A stretch of DNA of 46,791 nt from CAYQUC01 sp964514215. Its GTDB lineage: Bacteria > Pseudomonadota > Gammaproteobacteria > UBA6429 > Thiohalophilaceae. The DNA lies in assembly GCA_964514215.1 (NCBI GenBank), contig CAZEPW010000024.1, positions 1-46,791 of the forward strand. The letters are read 5' to 3'. The number at the start of each line of letters is the position of its first letter. The stretch's first letter is position 1. The translations under genes and the position numbers were made by a program. Below the pieces are notes generated by a model, which searched no databases, was not told the DNA's origin, and worked only from the letters and a program-made list of their open reading frames with translations. Below are positions 18,344 to 27,308 of the stretch, one piece after another.

Positions 18344-18631
18344 ATGCCAATTTATGAATATCAATGTGAGTCTTGTGGCCACGAGATGGAAGCATTGCAA
18401 AAAATGAGTGACGATGCTTTGGTGGAATGTCCTGAATGTCATGCCCAGTCCCTCAAAAAGTTGATTTCCGCAGCAGGTTTTCGTTTAGCTGGCAGTGGTT
18501 GGTATGAAACAGATTTTAAAAGTGGCCAAAAGAAGAATGTTAGTGAATCATCAAAAAGTTCTGAAAAAAACTCAAGTTCAACTAAAACAAATGGCAAAAG
18601 TAGTGAAAAAACATCAAAATCAATATCTTAA
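18344..18631 (+). CDS. FmdB-type zinc-ribbon protein
   Basis: Small protein of 95 residues. The first 45 residues form the FmdB zinc ribbon, MPIYEYQCESCGHEMEALQK, with two metal-binding pairs C8-x2-C11 and C30-x2-C33. Residues 46-60 carry the conserved GFRLAGSGWYETDFK segment. The last 35 residues are a Ser/Lys-rich low-complexity tail. The family is annotated as regulatory without firm evidence. It sits in the standard order fmdB, DUF502, aspS, 28 bases before the DUF502 gene. GGAG precedes the ATG. Confidence 0.92.
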   Translation: MPIYEYQCESCGHEMEALQKMSDDALVECPECHAQSLKKLISAAGFRLAGSGWYETDFKSGQKKNVSESSKSSEKNSSSTKTNGKSSEKTSKSIS

Positions 18632-18659
18632 TAACAATTAAAAGCTTAAATAAATAATT

Positions 18660-19286
18660 ATGTTGTCATTTTTTCGTCGTTCAATAATCGCTGGTTTATT
18701 AGTATGGGTTCCATTAGGTGTGACGGTTTTCGTTATTAGCTTTTTGGTTGGTTTAATGGATAAAACCTTGGTTCTAATTCCAAAACAATATCAGCCGGAT
18801 TCCCTGATTGGGTTTCATATTCCGGGCTTGGGGGTTGTATTATCAATCTTAGTGGTATTTGTGACGGGAGTCATCATTGCTAATTTATTTGGTAAACAAC
18901 TTGTCGCTATTGCCGAGTCAATGTTATCTCGCATTCCGTTAGTTCGTTCAATTTATGCCGGTGTTAAACAATTAATGGAAACCGTATTTGTTTCTGGCGG
19001 GCAATCTTTTCGAAAAGTGTTGCTAATTGAATATCCCCGCAAAGGTTTATGGACTTTGGCATTTCAAACGGGTACAGAAAAGGGCGAAGCCCAAATTAAA
19101 ACCGGGCAAGATGTTATCAATGTTTATGTTCCAACGACACCAAACCCAACATCCGGATTTTTTATTATGGTTGCCAAAAGTGACGTTCAGGAACTTGATA
19201 TGAGCGTTGATGATGGTTTAAAGATGTTGATTTCAATGGGAGCGGTGGTTCCTGATAGTCAGGCTGTGGCTGTTAAAAATAAATAA
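18660..19286 (+). CDS. DUF502 family membrane protein
   Basis: Inner-membrane protein of 208 residues and unknown function. It has two membrane helices (about 8-32 and 54-76) and family motifs IPLVRSIYAGVKQLMETV (about 92-109) and PTTPNPTSGFFIMV (about 160-173). The C-terminal half is soluble. Its place between fmdB and aspS is conserved across many Gammaproteobacteria. No clear ribosome binding site is seen, so translation may be coupled to fmdB. Confidence 0.93.
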   Translation: MLSFFRRSIIAGLLVWVPLGVTVFVISFLVGLMDKTLVLIPKQYQPDSLIGFHIPGLGVVLSILVVFVTGVIIANLFGKQLVAIAESMLSRIPLVRSIYAGVKQLMETVFVSGGQSFRKVLLIEYPRKGLWTLAFQTGTEKGEAQIKTGQDVINVYVPTTPNPTSGFFIMVAKSDVQELDMSVDDGLKMLISMGAVVPDSQAVAVKNK

Positions 19287-19431
19287 TATTAAGTTTAAAA
19301 GCGTTAAAAACACGCTAAATTGCATTATTTTATTGTCGTTGCCAGTTGCACTTATGGGTTTCAATCCGTAACATTCCGGCCTTTATTACACAAAATATTT
19401 ATTAAATTAGATTTGAACACAGGAACTAGGT

Positions 19432-21216
19432 ATGCGAAGTCATTATTGCGGTGAAATTACAGAAACTCAATTAGATCAAACGGTTACAATTTGTGGTTGG
19501 GTGCATAGACGACGTGATCATGGTGGGGTTATTTTTATCGACCTGCGCGACCGAGAGGGTATTGTTCAGGTTGTATACGATCCTGATATTAAGGATATTT
19601 TTGCATTAGCTGAAGAAGTTCGAAATGAATTTGTGTTGCAGGTTAAAGGCTTGGTTCGAAGCCGACCCGATGGTACTCAGAACTCCAGTATGACGACTGG
19701 GATGATTGAAATTTTGGGAAAAGAACTGACTATTTTAAATCGATCTGAAACACCACCATTTGTGCTTGATGATGATTCGGTATCCGAAGAGCATCGGTTG
19801 CGGTATCGATATTTGGATTTGCGTCGACCTGAAATGTTACAGCATTTGAAATTACGCTCGAAAGTAACTCAATGCATGCGTCGTTATTTAGAAGATGAGG
19901 GTTTCTTAGATGTTGAAACTCCAATGTTAACTAAAGCGACACCTGAAGGTGCGCGTGACTATTTGGTGCCGAGCCGTACCCACGATGGTGCCTTTTTCGC
20001 ACTACCACAGTCACCACAATTATTTAAACAATTGTTAATGATTGGTGGTTTGGATAAATATTATCAAATTGTGCGTTGTTTTCGCGATGAAGATTTACGC
20101 GCCGATCGTCAACCGGAGTTTACTCAGGTTGATATTGAAACAACTTTTTTAGATCAAGATGCGATCATGGCATTAATGGAAGGTTTAATTACGAATCTGT
20201 TCCAAACTGTTTTAGCGATAGAGCTACCAAGCCCGTTTCCTAAAATGACCTATCAAGAGGCGATGTCGCGTTTTGGTTCTGATAAGCCTGATTTACGAAT
20301 ACCACTAGAATTAATTGATATCGCCGATGTGCTGGTCGAGGTTGATTTTAAGGTGTTTAGTGGACCTGCGAACGATCCAAACGGTCGGGTTGCAATGTTA
20401 CATTTACCGCAAGGCAATAAACTCAGCCGCAAGGAAATAGATAACTATACTAAATTTGTTAGTATCTACGGTGCAAAAGGTTTAGCTTATATTAAAGTAA
20501 ACGAAGCATCAAAAGGACGGGAAGGCTTGCAGTCACCAATTTTAAAGTTTTTACCCGATGCAGCGATTGATGCAATTTTAGCGCGAAGCAATGCTCAAGA
20601 TGGCGATTTAATCTTTTTTGGAGCCGATAAAACCTCAATTGTTAACGAAGCATTAGGTGCTTTGCGCGTGAAATTGGGAGAAGATCAAAACTTAATGTCT
20701 GAAACTTGGCAGCCTTTATGGGTGGTTGATTTTCCAATGTTTGAATACGATGAAAAAGAAAATCGATATGTTGCTCTACACCATCCCTTTACCGCACCAA
20801 GCACAACCGATGTTGCTGAGCTAAAAGCTAATCCAAAAACCATGTTGTCACAAGCTTATGATATGGTGTTGAATGGTTCAGAAGTTGGCGGTGGTTCTAT
20901 TCGTATTTATCAATCGGAAGTTCAAGCAGCCGTTTTTGAGTTACTTGGAATTGACGATGAAGAAGCTCAGGATAAATTTGGATTCTTATTAGATGCTTTA
21001 AAATTTGGCTGTCCGCCGCATGGTGGAATGGCGTTTGGTTTAGATAGGTTGGTGATGTTAATGGCGGGTGCTAAATCGATTCGTGAGGTTATGGCGTTTC
21101 CAAAAACACAATCTGCAAGTTGCCTAATGACTCAAGCGCCTTCAGCAGTGAGTGCTGCGCAATTAAAAGAGCTGCATATTAAGTTAAGGAAAAAACCAAT
21201 AAAATCAGACGATTAG
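19432..21216 (+). CDS. aspS: Aspartyl-tRNA synthetase, bacterial type
   Basis: Class II synthetase that charges tRNA-Asp, 594 residues (E. coli 590). Order of parts: OB-fold anticodon-binding domain (CGWVHRRRDHGGVIFIDLRD, about 21-40), catalytic core with ALPQSPQLFKQLLM (about 190-203), motif 2 FRDEDLRADRQPEFTQVD (about 216-233), the bacterial insertion (GAD) domain (about 290-420), and motif 3 GGMAFGLDRLVMLM near 528-541. Whether it also misacylates tRNA-Asn cannot be told from this alone. An AGGAACTAGGT stretch precedes the ATG. In many relatives yebC follows soon after; here four signalling genes intervene. Confidence 0.98.
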   Translation: MRSHYCGEITETQLDQTVTICGWVHRRRDHGGVIFIDLRDREGIVQVVYDPDIKDIFALAEEVRNEFVLQVKGLVRSRPDGTQNSSMTTGMIEILGKELTILNRSETPPFVLDDDSVSEEHRLRYRYLDLRRPEMLQHLKLRSKVTQCMRRYLEDEGFLDVETPMLTKATPEGARDYLVPSRTHDGAFFALPQSPQLFKQLLMIGGLDKYYQIVRCFRDEDLRADRQPEFTQVDIETTFLDQDAIMALMEGLITNLFQTVLAIELPSPFPKMTYQEAMSRFGSDKPDLRIPLELIDIADVLVEVDFKVFSGPANDPNGRVAMLHLPQGNKLSRKEIDNYTKFVSIYGAKGLAYIKVNEASKGREGLQSPILKFLPDAAIDAILARSNAQDGDLIFFGADKTSIVNEALGALRVKLGEDQNLMSETWQPLWVVDFPMFEYDEKENRYVALHHPFTAPSTTDVAELKANPKTMLSQAYDMVLNGSEVGGGSIRIYQSEVQAAVFELLGIDDEEAQDKFGFLLDALKFGCPPHGGMAFGLDRLVMLMAGAKSIREVMAFPKTQSASCLMTQAPSAVSAAQLKELHIKLRKKPIKSDD

Positions 21217-21342
21217 AAATAATATAAAAATCTCATGGTTTAATCCGTGAATAAAACATGGGGTTGTTAACATATATAGTGAAAATGCCGCTATTATTCT
21301 TGTAAAACAAGATAATATAACTGTATAAAAAGTATACGATCC

Positions 21343-21371
21343 TTGAAAACAATAATAATTCAATTTACAAT
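21343..21371 (+). promoter_or_regulatory. Sigma70-type promoter for the kinase cassette
   Basis: TTGAAA (five of six) at 21343-21348 and TACAAT (five of six) at 21366-21371 are separated by exactly 17 bases. This is one of the best promoter matches in the window. The -10 box ends 60 bases before the kinase start codon. It suggests the signalling cassette is transcribed independently of aspS. Confidence 0.6.
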
Positions 21372-21431
21372 TTATTTTTTGCTCTATATCCAATCTCGTT
21401 TGTCGAGTTTACATAAGGATATATAGCCGTT

Positions 21432-23963
21432 ATGCGATATTTCAAAAAAGATTGGTTTATTGCGTTATTCGTTTCGTTGTTTTTTTTATTATCCGCAAAT
21501 AGTAATTTTATGAATGATGTTGAATGGACTGCTTATGATTTAGGCATTCGTTTTTCATCGACTCGACCGGCTAATCAAGATGTTGTCATTGTCGCGATTG
21601 ATGATGCTTCAATTCAACAGCTCGGTAGCTGGCCTTGGCCGCGAGACATGCTCGCGAAAGTGACTCGTCAAATTACTAAATTTAAACCAAACGTCATTGG
21701 ATTTGGGCTACAGCTTGATGCTCGTGAAAGTACTCGTGGTTTGCAATATATCCAAAAACTTCGCAATGTATTTAATAAGAACTGGGGAAGCACCGGTAAA
21801 AGTATCAAGCGAATTTTAGATCAAGCGCAGTCTGGGCTTGATACTGACAAGAAATTTATTGCGAGTTTAAAAAAAGCCGGGCCGGTGGTGTTAGCCATAC
21901 CTTACTTAACCGAACAACCCAGTGAAAATTCATCAAAGAATAATCTCGGAAAATTTACTAAGCGGTTAATGTTAAAAAGTGTGGGTGGCCAGTTAAATCC
22001 TAAAGAGAAATTTTTGGATCGGTTTCGTCCAGACTTAATTCAGACTGTTGACATTATGTATCCGCCATTAAGTGGTTTTGTTAGACAGTCAAATGCTGTT
22101 GGTCATATGAATCTATTTCAATCTAATGATTCGAATGCACGAATGCAACCATTAGTTTTAAGTTATGACCAACAATATGTCCCTTCTTTTTCATTGATGT
22201 TAGCCGTGCAAACCAATCATATGAAAATAAGTTCAATTCATATTGAGTTAGGTGATTCTTTGTATCTTGGAAAATCGGCAATAACTTCCGATCCACAATT
22301 ACGATTGTATCCGTATTTTTACAGTAGTCGAAATGACAAACCGGTATTTAAAATTATTTCGATAAAAGATGTTTATAATAATAATATTCGTTCAAGAGAC
22401 TTACGTAATAAAACCGTTTTAATTGGCTTAACTGCTAGCCAGTATGCTGTTCCTATGGATACTCCGCTGGGAAAACTTTCTCCGATTTTAGTCACTGCAA
22501 ATACTGTATCGAGTATTTTAAATGGCGATTTGTATGATCGACCGGGTTGGGGGAAATGGTTTCAATTAGTCGTGCTTGCGATTGTCGCTTTATATTTAAT
22601 GCTCGCCTTGCCGCGGTTTCGAGTGGGCACCGGGCTTGCGATTAGTATTTTATTTTTAATTGCATTATTTAATCTACACTTTATATTAATGGTGTCTAAA
22701 TCGATTTGGATTCCGTTAATGTTGCCATCGTTAGCGCTTATCGTTGGTCATATAACATTAATGATTAAACATGTTTTAGAATCGGGTGTTGGTCAGGTAA
22801 AAAATGAGTTATCAGAAGCGAATCAATTATTAGCTCAGTCATTTCAAGCGCAAGGGCAATTTGATCAAGCTTTTGAGCGTTATAGAAAGTGTGTTGTGAT
22901 CAATGATGTATTATTGGATCAAATGTATAATCTTGGTTTAGATTATGAGCGTAAACGGCAATTTAATAAAGCCGAGGCAGTGTTTCATTATATTATTAGT
23001 TATAACGCTAAGTTTAGAGATGTTCGGGATCGTGTAGAGCGCAATAAACAAGCGTCAGCTACATCGGTATTAACACAGGGAACATCAGCAACGGGAAATA
23101 GCACATTAGTGTTAAATACGACGGGGATTCAAAAACCCATGCTGGGTCGTTATTTAGTTGATAAGGAAATTGGTCGCGGTGCGATGGGACTTGTTTATCT
23201 TGGTGCTGATCCTAAGATAGGTCGAACCGTCGCGATTAAAACCATGGCGCTCGGAGCCGAGTTTGAAGGTGCGCAATTAAAAGATGTTAAAGATAGGTTC
23301 TTTCGAGAAGCTGAGACAGCGGGGCGATTGAATCATCCTAATATTGTGACGATTTATGATGTTGGCGAAGATCAAGAATTAGCCTATATCGCAATGGATT
23401 TCTTAAAAGGCGATAATTTACTGGCTTATTGCCAAGCCGAAACGTTGCTTCCGGTTATCGAAGTGATTGATATCGTGATAATGGTCGCAGAAGCTTTAGA
23501 ATACGCCAGTAGCGAAAATGTGGTACATCGGGACATTAAACCGGCAAATATTATTTATGATAAAGAGGCCAATGTTATTAAGGTCACCGACTTTGGTGTG
23601 GCGTGTTTAACCGATGTGAGCAAGACTAAGACGGGGACAATTTTAGGCAGCCCATCTTATATGTCACCAGAACAACTTGCTGGTAAAAAAGTTGACGGTC
23701 GTTCCGATTTATTTTCTTTGACCGTCACAATGTATCAAATGCTAGCAGGTGAACTACCCTTTATAGGTGAGTCATTAGCCAGTTTGATGTACAAAATAGC
23801 AAATGAGAAGCATCCTGATGTTCGAATGTTTCGACCTGATTTACCCCAATGCATTAGTAAAATAATTAATAAAGGTTTACAAAAAGATGCTGAAAAAAGA
23901 TTTCAAAGCGGCATAAAAATGGTAAATTCTCTAAAGCGTTGTAGAGATAAATTAAATGATTAA
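21432..23963 (+). CDS. CHASE2-TPR-Ser/Thr protein kinase
   Basis: Membrane-bound sensor kinase of 843 residues. One helix (about 7-23) leads into an extracytoplasmic CHASE2 sensor domain (about 28-360; note VVIVAIDDASIQQLGSWPWPR). A cluster of membrane helices (about 372-450) and two TPR-like repeats (about 465-540) follow. A complete Hanks-type kinase domain occupies about 573-835: GRGAMG glycine loop (581-586), VAIK lysine K603, HRDIKPAN with catalytic D701, DFG starting at D720, and GSPSYMSPEQ in the activation loop. All key residues are present. Many bacterial kinases put the kinase domain first; here it is at the C-terminus. It is followed 11 bases later by a PP2C gene that could reverse its action. 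Confidence 0.93.
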   Translation: MRYFKKDWFIALFVSLFFLLSANSNFMNDVEWTAYDLGIRFSSTRPANQDVVIVAIDDASIQQLGSWPWPRDMLAKVTRQITKFKPNVIGFGLQLDARESTRGLQYIQKLRNVFNKNWGSTGKSIKRILDQAQSGLDTDKKFIASLKKAGPVVLAIPYLTEQPSENSSKNNLGKFTKRLMLKSVGGQLNPKEKFLDRFRPDLIQTVDIMYPPLSGFVRQSNAVGHMNLFQSNDSNARMQPLVLSYDQQYVPSFSLMLAVQTNHMKISSIHIELGDSLYLGKSAITSDPQLRLYPYFYSSRNDKPVFKIISIKDVYNNNIRSRDLRNKTVLIGLTASQYAVPMDTPLGKLSPILVTANTVSSILNGDLYDRPGWGKWFQLVVLAIVALYLMLALPRFRVGTGLAISILFLIALFNLHFILMVSKSIWIPLMLPSLALIVGHITLMIKHVLESGVGQVKNELSEANQLLAQSFQAQGQFDQAFERYRKCVVINDVLLDQMYNLGLDYERKRQFNKAEAVFHYIISYNAKFRDVRDRVERNKQASATSVLTQGTSATGNSTLVLNTTGIQKPMLGRYLVDKEIGRGAMGLVYLGADPKIGRTVAIKTMALGAEFEGAQLKDVKDRFFREAETAGRLNHPNIVTIYDVGEDQELAYIAMDFLKGDNLLAYCQAETLLPVIEVIDIVIMVAEALEYASSENVVHRDIKPANIIYDKEANVIKVTDFGVACLTDVSKTKTGTILGSPSYMSPEQLAGKKVDGRSDLFSLTVTMYQMLAGELPFIGESLASLMYKIANEKHPDVRMFRPDLPQCISKIINKGLQKDAEKRFQSGIKMVNSLKRCRDKLND

Positions 23964-23974
23964 GATAAGCTGAC

Positions 23975-24736
23975 ATGACAAACTATAATATAAAAATACA
24001 TGGCCAAAGTGATGTTGGGCTATCACGAGATCATAATGAAGATGATTTCATGTGTGAAGAGGATATGAATCTGGCAGTGTTAGCTGATGGTATGGGCGGC
24101 CATAATGCTGGCGAAGTCGCAAGCAAAATTGCCGTGCAACAGGTTTGTAGTGCGTTAAAGGCAGTACTCCGGCCTGAATTCGAACTTAGTAATGATATAC
24201 AATATAAAGATATCGTTCGCGATGCTGTAGAATTAGCCAATACTGAAATCCATGAGCATTCATTAGAGCATCCTGAGTGTGCCGGGATGGGAACTACCTT
24301 AGTATCTAGTTTGGTTAGAGATGATAAAATCATGCTCGCTAACGTTGGTGATTCAAGAATATACCGTTTACGTGATAAAAAGCTGAAACAACTCACTAGT
24401 GATCATTCTTTAGTACAAGAGTTAGTCGAAAACGGTTATTTAAGTGCTGAAGAAGCCAGCATTTCGGTTAGTAAAAATTTGATTACCCGCGCTTTGGGCA
24501 TTGGTGCTGAGGTTGAGGTTGATGTCTTTGAGCATGAAATTCAAGAAGATGATCTTTATTTACTTTGCTCTGATGGATTATCGGATTTAGTTGAAGATGA
24601 TGCCATCGAAGCGTCATTGGTTGAGCATGATAAAAACCTTCATGATTCATCTAAAGCATTGATTAGCTTAGCAAATACGAATGGTGGTAATGATAATATA
24701 ACCGTTATTTTAGTATCGATTTCGGCAGGTTGTTAA
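23975..24736 (+). CDS. PP2C-family Ser/Thr protein phosphatase
   Basis: Metal-dependent phosphatase of 253 residues, similar in length to Stp/PppA-type enzymes. The conserved motifs are in order: SRDHNEDD (17-24), LADGMGGHN with metal ligand D38 (36-44), GMGTTLV (105-110), ANVGDSRIYRL (122-132), LCSDGLSD with D200 (197-204) and GGNDNITV with D240 (237-244). Soluble and cytoplasmic. It follows the kinase by 11 bases, so the two are co-transcribed and probably act on the same substrates, including the kinase activation loop and the FHA proteins downstream. That pairing is inference from context. Confidence 0.95.
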   Translation: MTNYNIKIHGQSDVGLSRDHNEDDFMCEEDMNLAVLADGMGGHNAGEVASKIAVQQVCSALKAVLRPEFELSNDIQYKDIVRDAVELANTEIHEHSLEHPECAGMGTTLVSSLVRDDKIMLANVGDSRIYRLRDKKLKQLTSDHSLVQELVENGYLSAEEASISVSKNLITRALGIGAEVEVDVFEHEIQEDDLYLLCSDGLSDLVEDDAIEASLVEHDKNLHDSSKALISLANTNGGNDNITVILVSISAGC

Positions 24737-24865
24737 ATAAGTTATACTTAACAATACAATATTTAAAATAACCGCAATATATCAAGAAATTTGAGTTAAC
24801 AGCATCTAGTTTTTAGACAATTTGACGATAAAAATGTATAGCAGTTAAGGTCACGCGAAAAATAC

Positions 24866-25498
24866 ATGGCAAAAATTATATTGACACATGATGGCACCGT
24901 CATTAAAGAATACCTCTTAAATAAAGAGAGAATGACGATTGGTCGTAAGCCCCATAATGATATTCAATTAGACGATAATACTGTGAGTGGCGAACATGCA
25001 GCATTTTTAGCATTACAAAATATTTACGTAGAAGACTTAGGCAGCACCAACGGTACCTTGTTAAATGGTGAACGTGTCAAAAAACGCATGTTAAATCATA
25101 ATGATATTATTAAAATAGGGCGGCATGAATTTCGTTTTGTTGATAGTGTGGTGCAAGATTTTGAAAGTACTATCATTATTCCAAGTGCAAAAGCCCCCGA
25201 GCCAATATTAGTACAAGAAAAATATCGTGATGCTTTTGTTGAAGTTATCGAAGGCGCTAAAAGTGGTGATACAATTAGTTTAAATAAAGCGTATACCACT
25301 TTAGGTTCACCGGGGGTTTCGGTTGTTGTTATTGCTCGTCGAGGTCAGTCGTATTACATCATGCCGATGGGCGGTACGGCAGCAAAACAAGAACCTCCTA
25401 GATTAAATAACATGCCGATTTCATCTCAAAGTCAGTCACTTGCTGCTGATGATGTGATTGAAGTTGCTGGTAGTAAATTAAAATTTAATTATAAATAA
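24866..25498 (+). CDS. FHA-domain protein with a second degenerate FHA-like domain
   Basis: Phospho-threonine-binding protein of 210 residues. The FHA domain spans about 3-92 with the binding residues GR (26-27), SGEH (41-44) and GSTNGT (59-64). A short linker carries FESTIIIPSA with T102. The C-terminal half (about 118-210) has the spacing of another FHA fold (GDTISLNKAYTTLGSPGVSVVVI, then ADDVIEVAGSKLKF) but lacks the GR, SxxH and STN residues, so it probably does not bind phospho-peptides. It lies 129 bases after the phosphatase, and 18 bases separate it from the next FHA gene. Likely a reader of the upstream kinase. Confidence 0.88.
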   Translation: MAKIILTHDGTVIKEYLLNKERMTIGRKPHNDIQLDDNTVSGEHAAFLALQNIYVEDLGSTNGTLLNGERVKKRMLNHNDIIKIGRHEFRFVDSVVQDFESTIIIPSAKAPEPILVQEKYRDAFVEVIEGAKSGDTISLNKAYTTLGSPGVSVVVIARRGQSYYIMPMGGTAAKQEPPRLNNMPISSQSQSLAADDVIEVAGSKLKFNYK

Positions 25499-25516
25499 AA
25501 TAACAAAAATACAGTT

Positions 25517-25879
25517 ATGTCAAAATTAGTCCTTAGTGTTAAAAGTGTGGTTCTTGAAACGTATTCTTTGGATTTGGATGTGATGGTTATTGGCCGTAAA
25601 TCCAGTTGTGATATTACTTTGGACGATGATGCAGTCAGTGGCGAACATCTTTTGATTACAATGGTAAAAAGTGATTATCTTGAAAATTACAAAGATGCTT
25701 ATATAGAAGATCTCGGTAGTACTAATGGTACAAAAGTTAATGATAAAGTCTTAAAAGAAAAACTTCACTTAAAACACCAAGATCGAATTAAAGTTGGTCG
25801 CCATGTATTCACCTTCGATACTGAACTTGGCCGTGATGAGTTGGAACGAACTGCAATTTATCTGCCGGATACTGAATAA
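25517..25879 (+). CDS. Single FHA-domain protein
   Basis: Protein of 120 residues that is almost all FHA domain: IGRKSS (25-30), SGEH (41-44) and GSTNGT (67-72) are present. Its C-terminal tail holds LERTAIYLPDTE with T112, placed just after the domain as in the preceding protein. This recalls regulators such as mycobacterial GarA, in which a threonine outside the FHA domain is phosphorylated and then bound by it, although in GarA that threonine is N-terminal. Self-binding here is inference. It is the last gene of the cassette, and yebC begins 111 bases later. Confidence 0.9.
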   Translation: MSKLVLSVKSVVLETYSLDLDVMVIGRKSSCDITLDDDAVSGEHLLITMVKSDYLENYKDAYIEDLGSTNGTKVNDKVLKEKLHLKHQDRIKVGRHVFTFDTELGRDELERTAIYLPDTE

Positions 25880-25990
25880 TCTAAAATATCAGTTAAATTT
25901 CCCGATTTCGATGTTTCTCTATTCTTAAAAATATCATGAAGTGGTAAAATTGGTTTAAATCCTAACGATAGAATTATAGGGAGCCAGACT

Positions 25991-26734
25991 ATGGCCGGAC
26001 ACAGTAAATGGGCCAATATACAACATCGTAAAAAAGCTCAAGATGCAAAACGCGGCAAGCTATTCACCAAACTAATTCGCGAAATCACCGTTGCTGCACG
26101 AATGGGCGGTAGTGATACGAATTCCAATCCTCGTTTGCGTTCAGCCATTGATGCCGCTCTTTCAGGTAATATGACGCGAGATACCATCGAACGCGCAGTG
26201 AAACGTGGTGCCGGTGAACAAGATGGTGATAATTACGATGAACTCCGTTATGAAGGTTATGGTCCAAAAGGTGTTGCGGTATTGGTTGATTGTTTAACGG
26301 ATAATAAAAATCGAACCGTGTCCGATGTGCGTCATGCTTTTACTAAAAGTGGTGGTAATCTTGGCACTGATGGTTCAGTTGCATACTTATTTACCAAGCT
26401 TGGTGTGATGAATTATTCAAAAGACAGTGATGAAGAAAAAATAATGGACACGGCTCTTGATGCGGGTGCTGATGATATCGTTACTTTAGATGATGGTAGT
26501 ATCGAAGTTCTAACCTCTGGGGAAAGCTTTCTTATGGTGAAAGAAGCTTTAACGAATGCAAATTTACCGCCGGAGCATGCAGAAGTTACCATGAGACCAT
26601 CAACCAGTGTTGAGTTAGATTTAGAGGATGCTCAAAAAGTGATGCGCTTGGTTGATTTATTAGAAGATTTGGATGACGTTCAAAATGTTTATACCAATGC
26701 AGATTTTTCAGATGAGGTTATGTCTCAGTTATAG
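25991..26734 (+). CDS. yebC: YebC/PmpR family translation-linked regulator
   Basis: Conserved 247-residue protein. Opening MAGHSKWANIQHRKKAQDAKRGKLFTK is the family signature, and GNMTRDTIERAVKRGAG (about 58-74) and YEGYGPKGVAVLVDCLTDNKNRT (about 89-111) are also typical. Family members have been described as transcription regulators, and more recently as factors relieving ribosome stalling on proline-rich stretches. GGGAGCC precedes the ATG. It begins the standard yebC-ruvC-ruvA-ruvB block, 43 bases before ruvC. Confidence 0.96.
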   Translation: MAGHSKWANIQHRKKAQDAKRGKLFTKLIREITVAARMGGSDTNSNPRLRSAIDAALSGNMTRDTIERAVKRGAGEQDGDNYDELRYEGYGPKGVAVLVDCLTDNKNRTVSDVRHAFTKSGGNLGTDGSVAYLFTKLGVMNYSKDSDEEKIMDTALDAGADDIVTLDDGSIEVLTSGESFLMVKEALTNANLPPEHAEVTMRPSTSVELDLEDAQKVMRLVDLLEDLDDVQNVYTNADFSDEVMSQL

Positions 26735-26777
26735 AACATACTATAAAATATTACAATTTATTTGATACTATCAAATT

Positions 26778-27308
26778 ATGATAAGAATAATGGGCATCGA
26801 CCCCGGCTCACGGTTTACTGGATTTGGAATTATTGATCTTGACGGTAACCGTTTAAGCTACCAAGCCAGTGGCCATATTAAAGTGTCAGGTGATGGTATC
26901 CCTGAAAAGCTTGGAATCATTTTTAGCAATTTGTCGGAATTATTACAACAATACTCTCCCGATGAAACCGCTATTGAAAAAGTTTTTATGCACCGTAATC
27001 CTGATTCGGCATTAAAATTAGGTCAAGCACGCGGCGCTGCTATAACAGCGGTCATTAATCATCGTTGCAGTGTTGCTGAGTATTCGCCAACTCAAATTAA
27101 ACAATCAGTGGTTGGTAAGGGCAACGCGTCTAAAGATCAAGTCCAACATATGGTTAAGTCAATCTTAAACCTCAACACAATATTACAAGAAGATGCGGCA
27201 GATGCTTTAGCTATAGCAATTTGCCATAGTCATCATCGAAAATTACTTAATGGCTCAAATGCTGCGCAAGGCGTAACAGGAATCCGCGGTGGAAGGTTAA
27301 AAACATGA
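26778..27308 (+). CDS. ruvC: Holliday junction endonuclease RuvC
   Basis: Resolves Holliday junctions with RuvAB. Length 176 residues (E. coli 173). The four catalytic carboxylates are in place: D8 in GIDPGS, E67 in AIEKVF, D139 and D142 in EDAADALA. The conserved MHRNPDSALKLGQARGA helix follows E67. Its stop overlaps the ruvA start by four bases (ATGA), indicating translational coupling. Confidence 0.97.
   Translation: MIRIMGIDPGSRFTGFGIIDLDGNRLSYQASGHIKVSGDGIPEKLGIIFSNLSELLQQYSPDETAIEKVFMHRNPDSALKLGQARGAAITAVINHRCSVAEYSPTQIKQSVVGKGNASKDQVQHMVKSILNLNTILQEDAADALAIAICHSHHRKLLNGSNAAQGVTGIRGGRLKT

Noticed and set aside
25880..25990. LexA or other SOS operator before yebC-ruvCAB
   Set aside because: No CTG-N10-CAG type box was recognised here or before ruvC.
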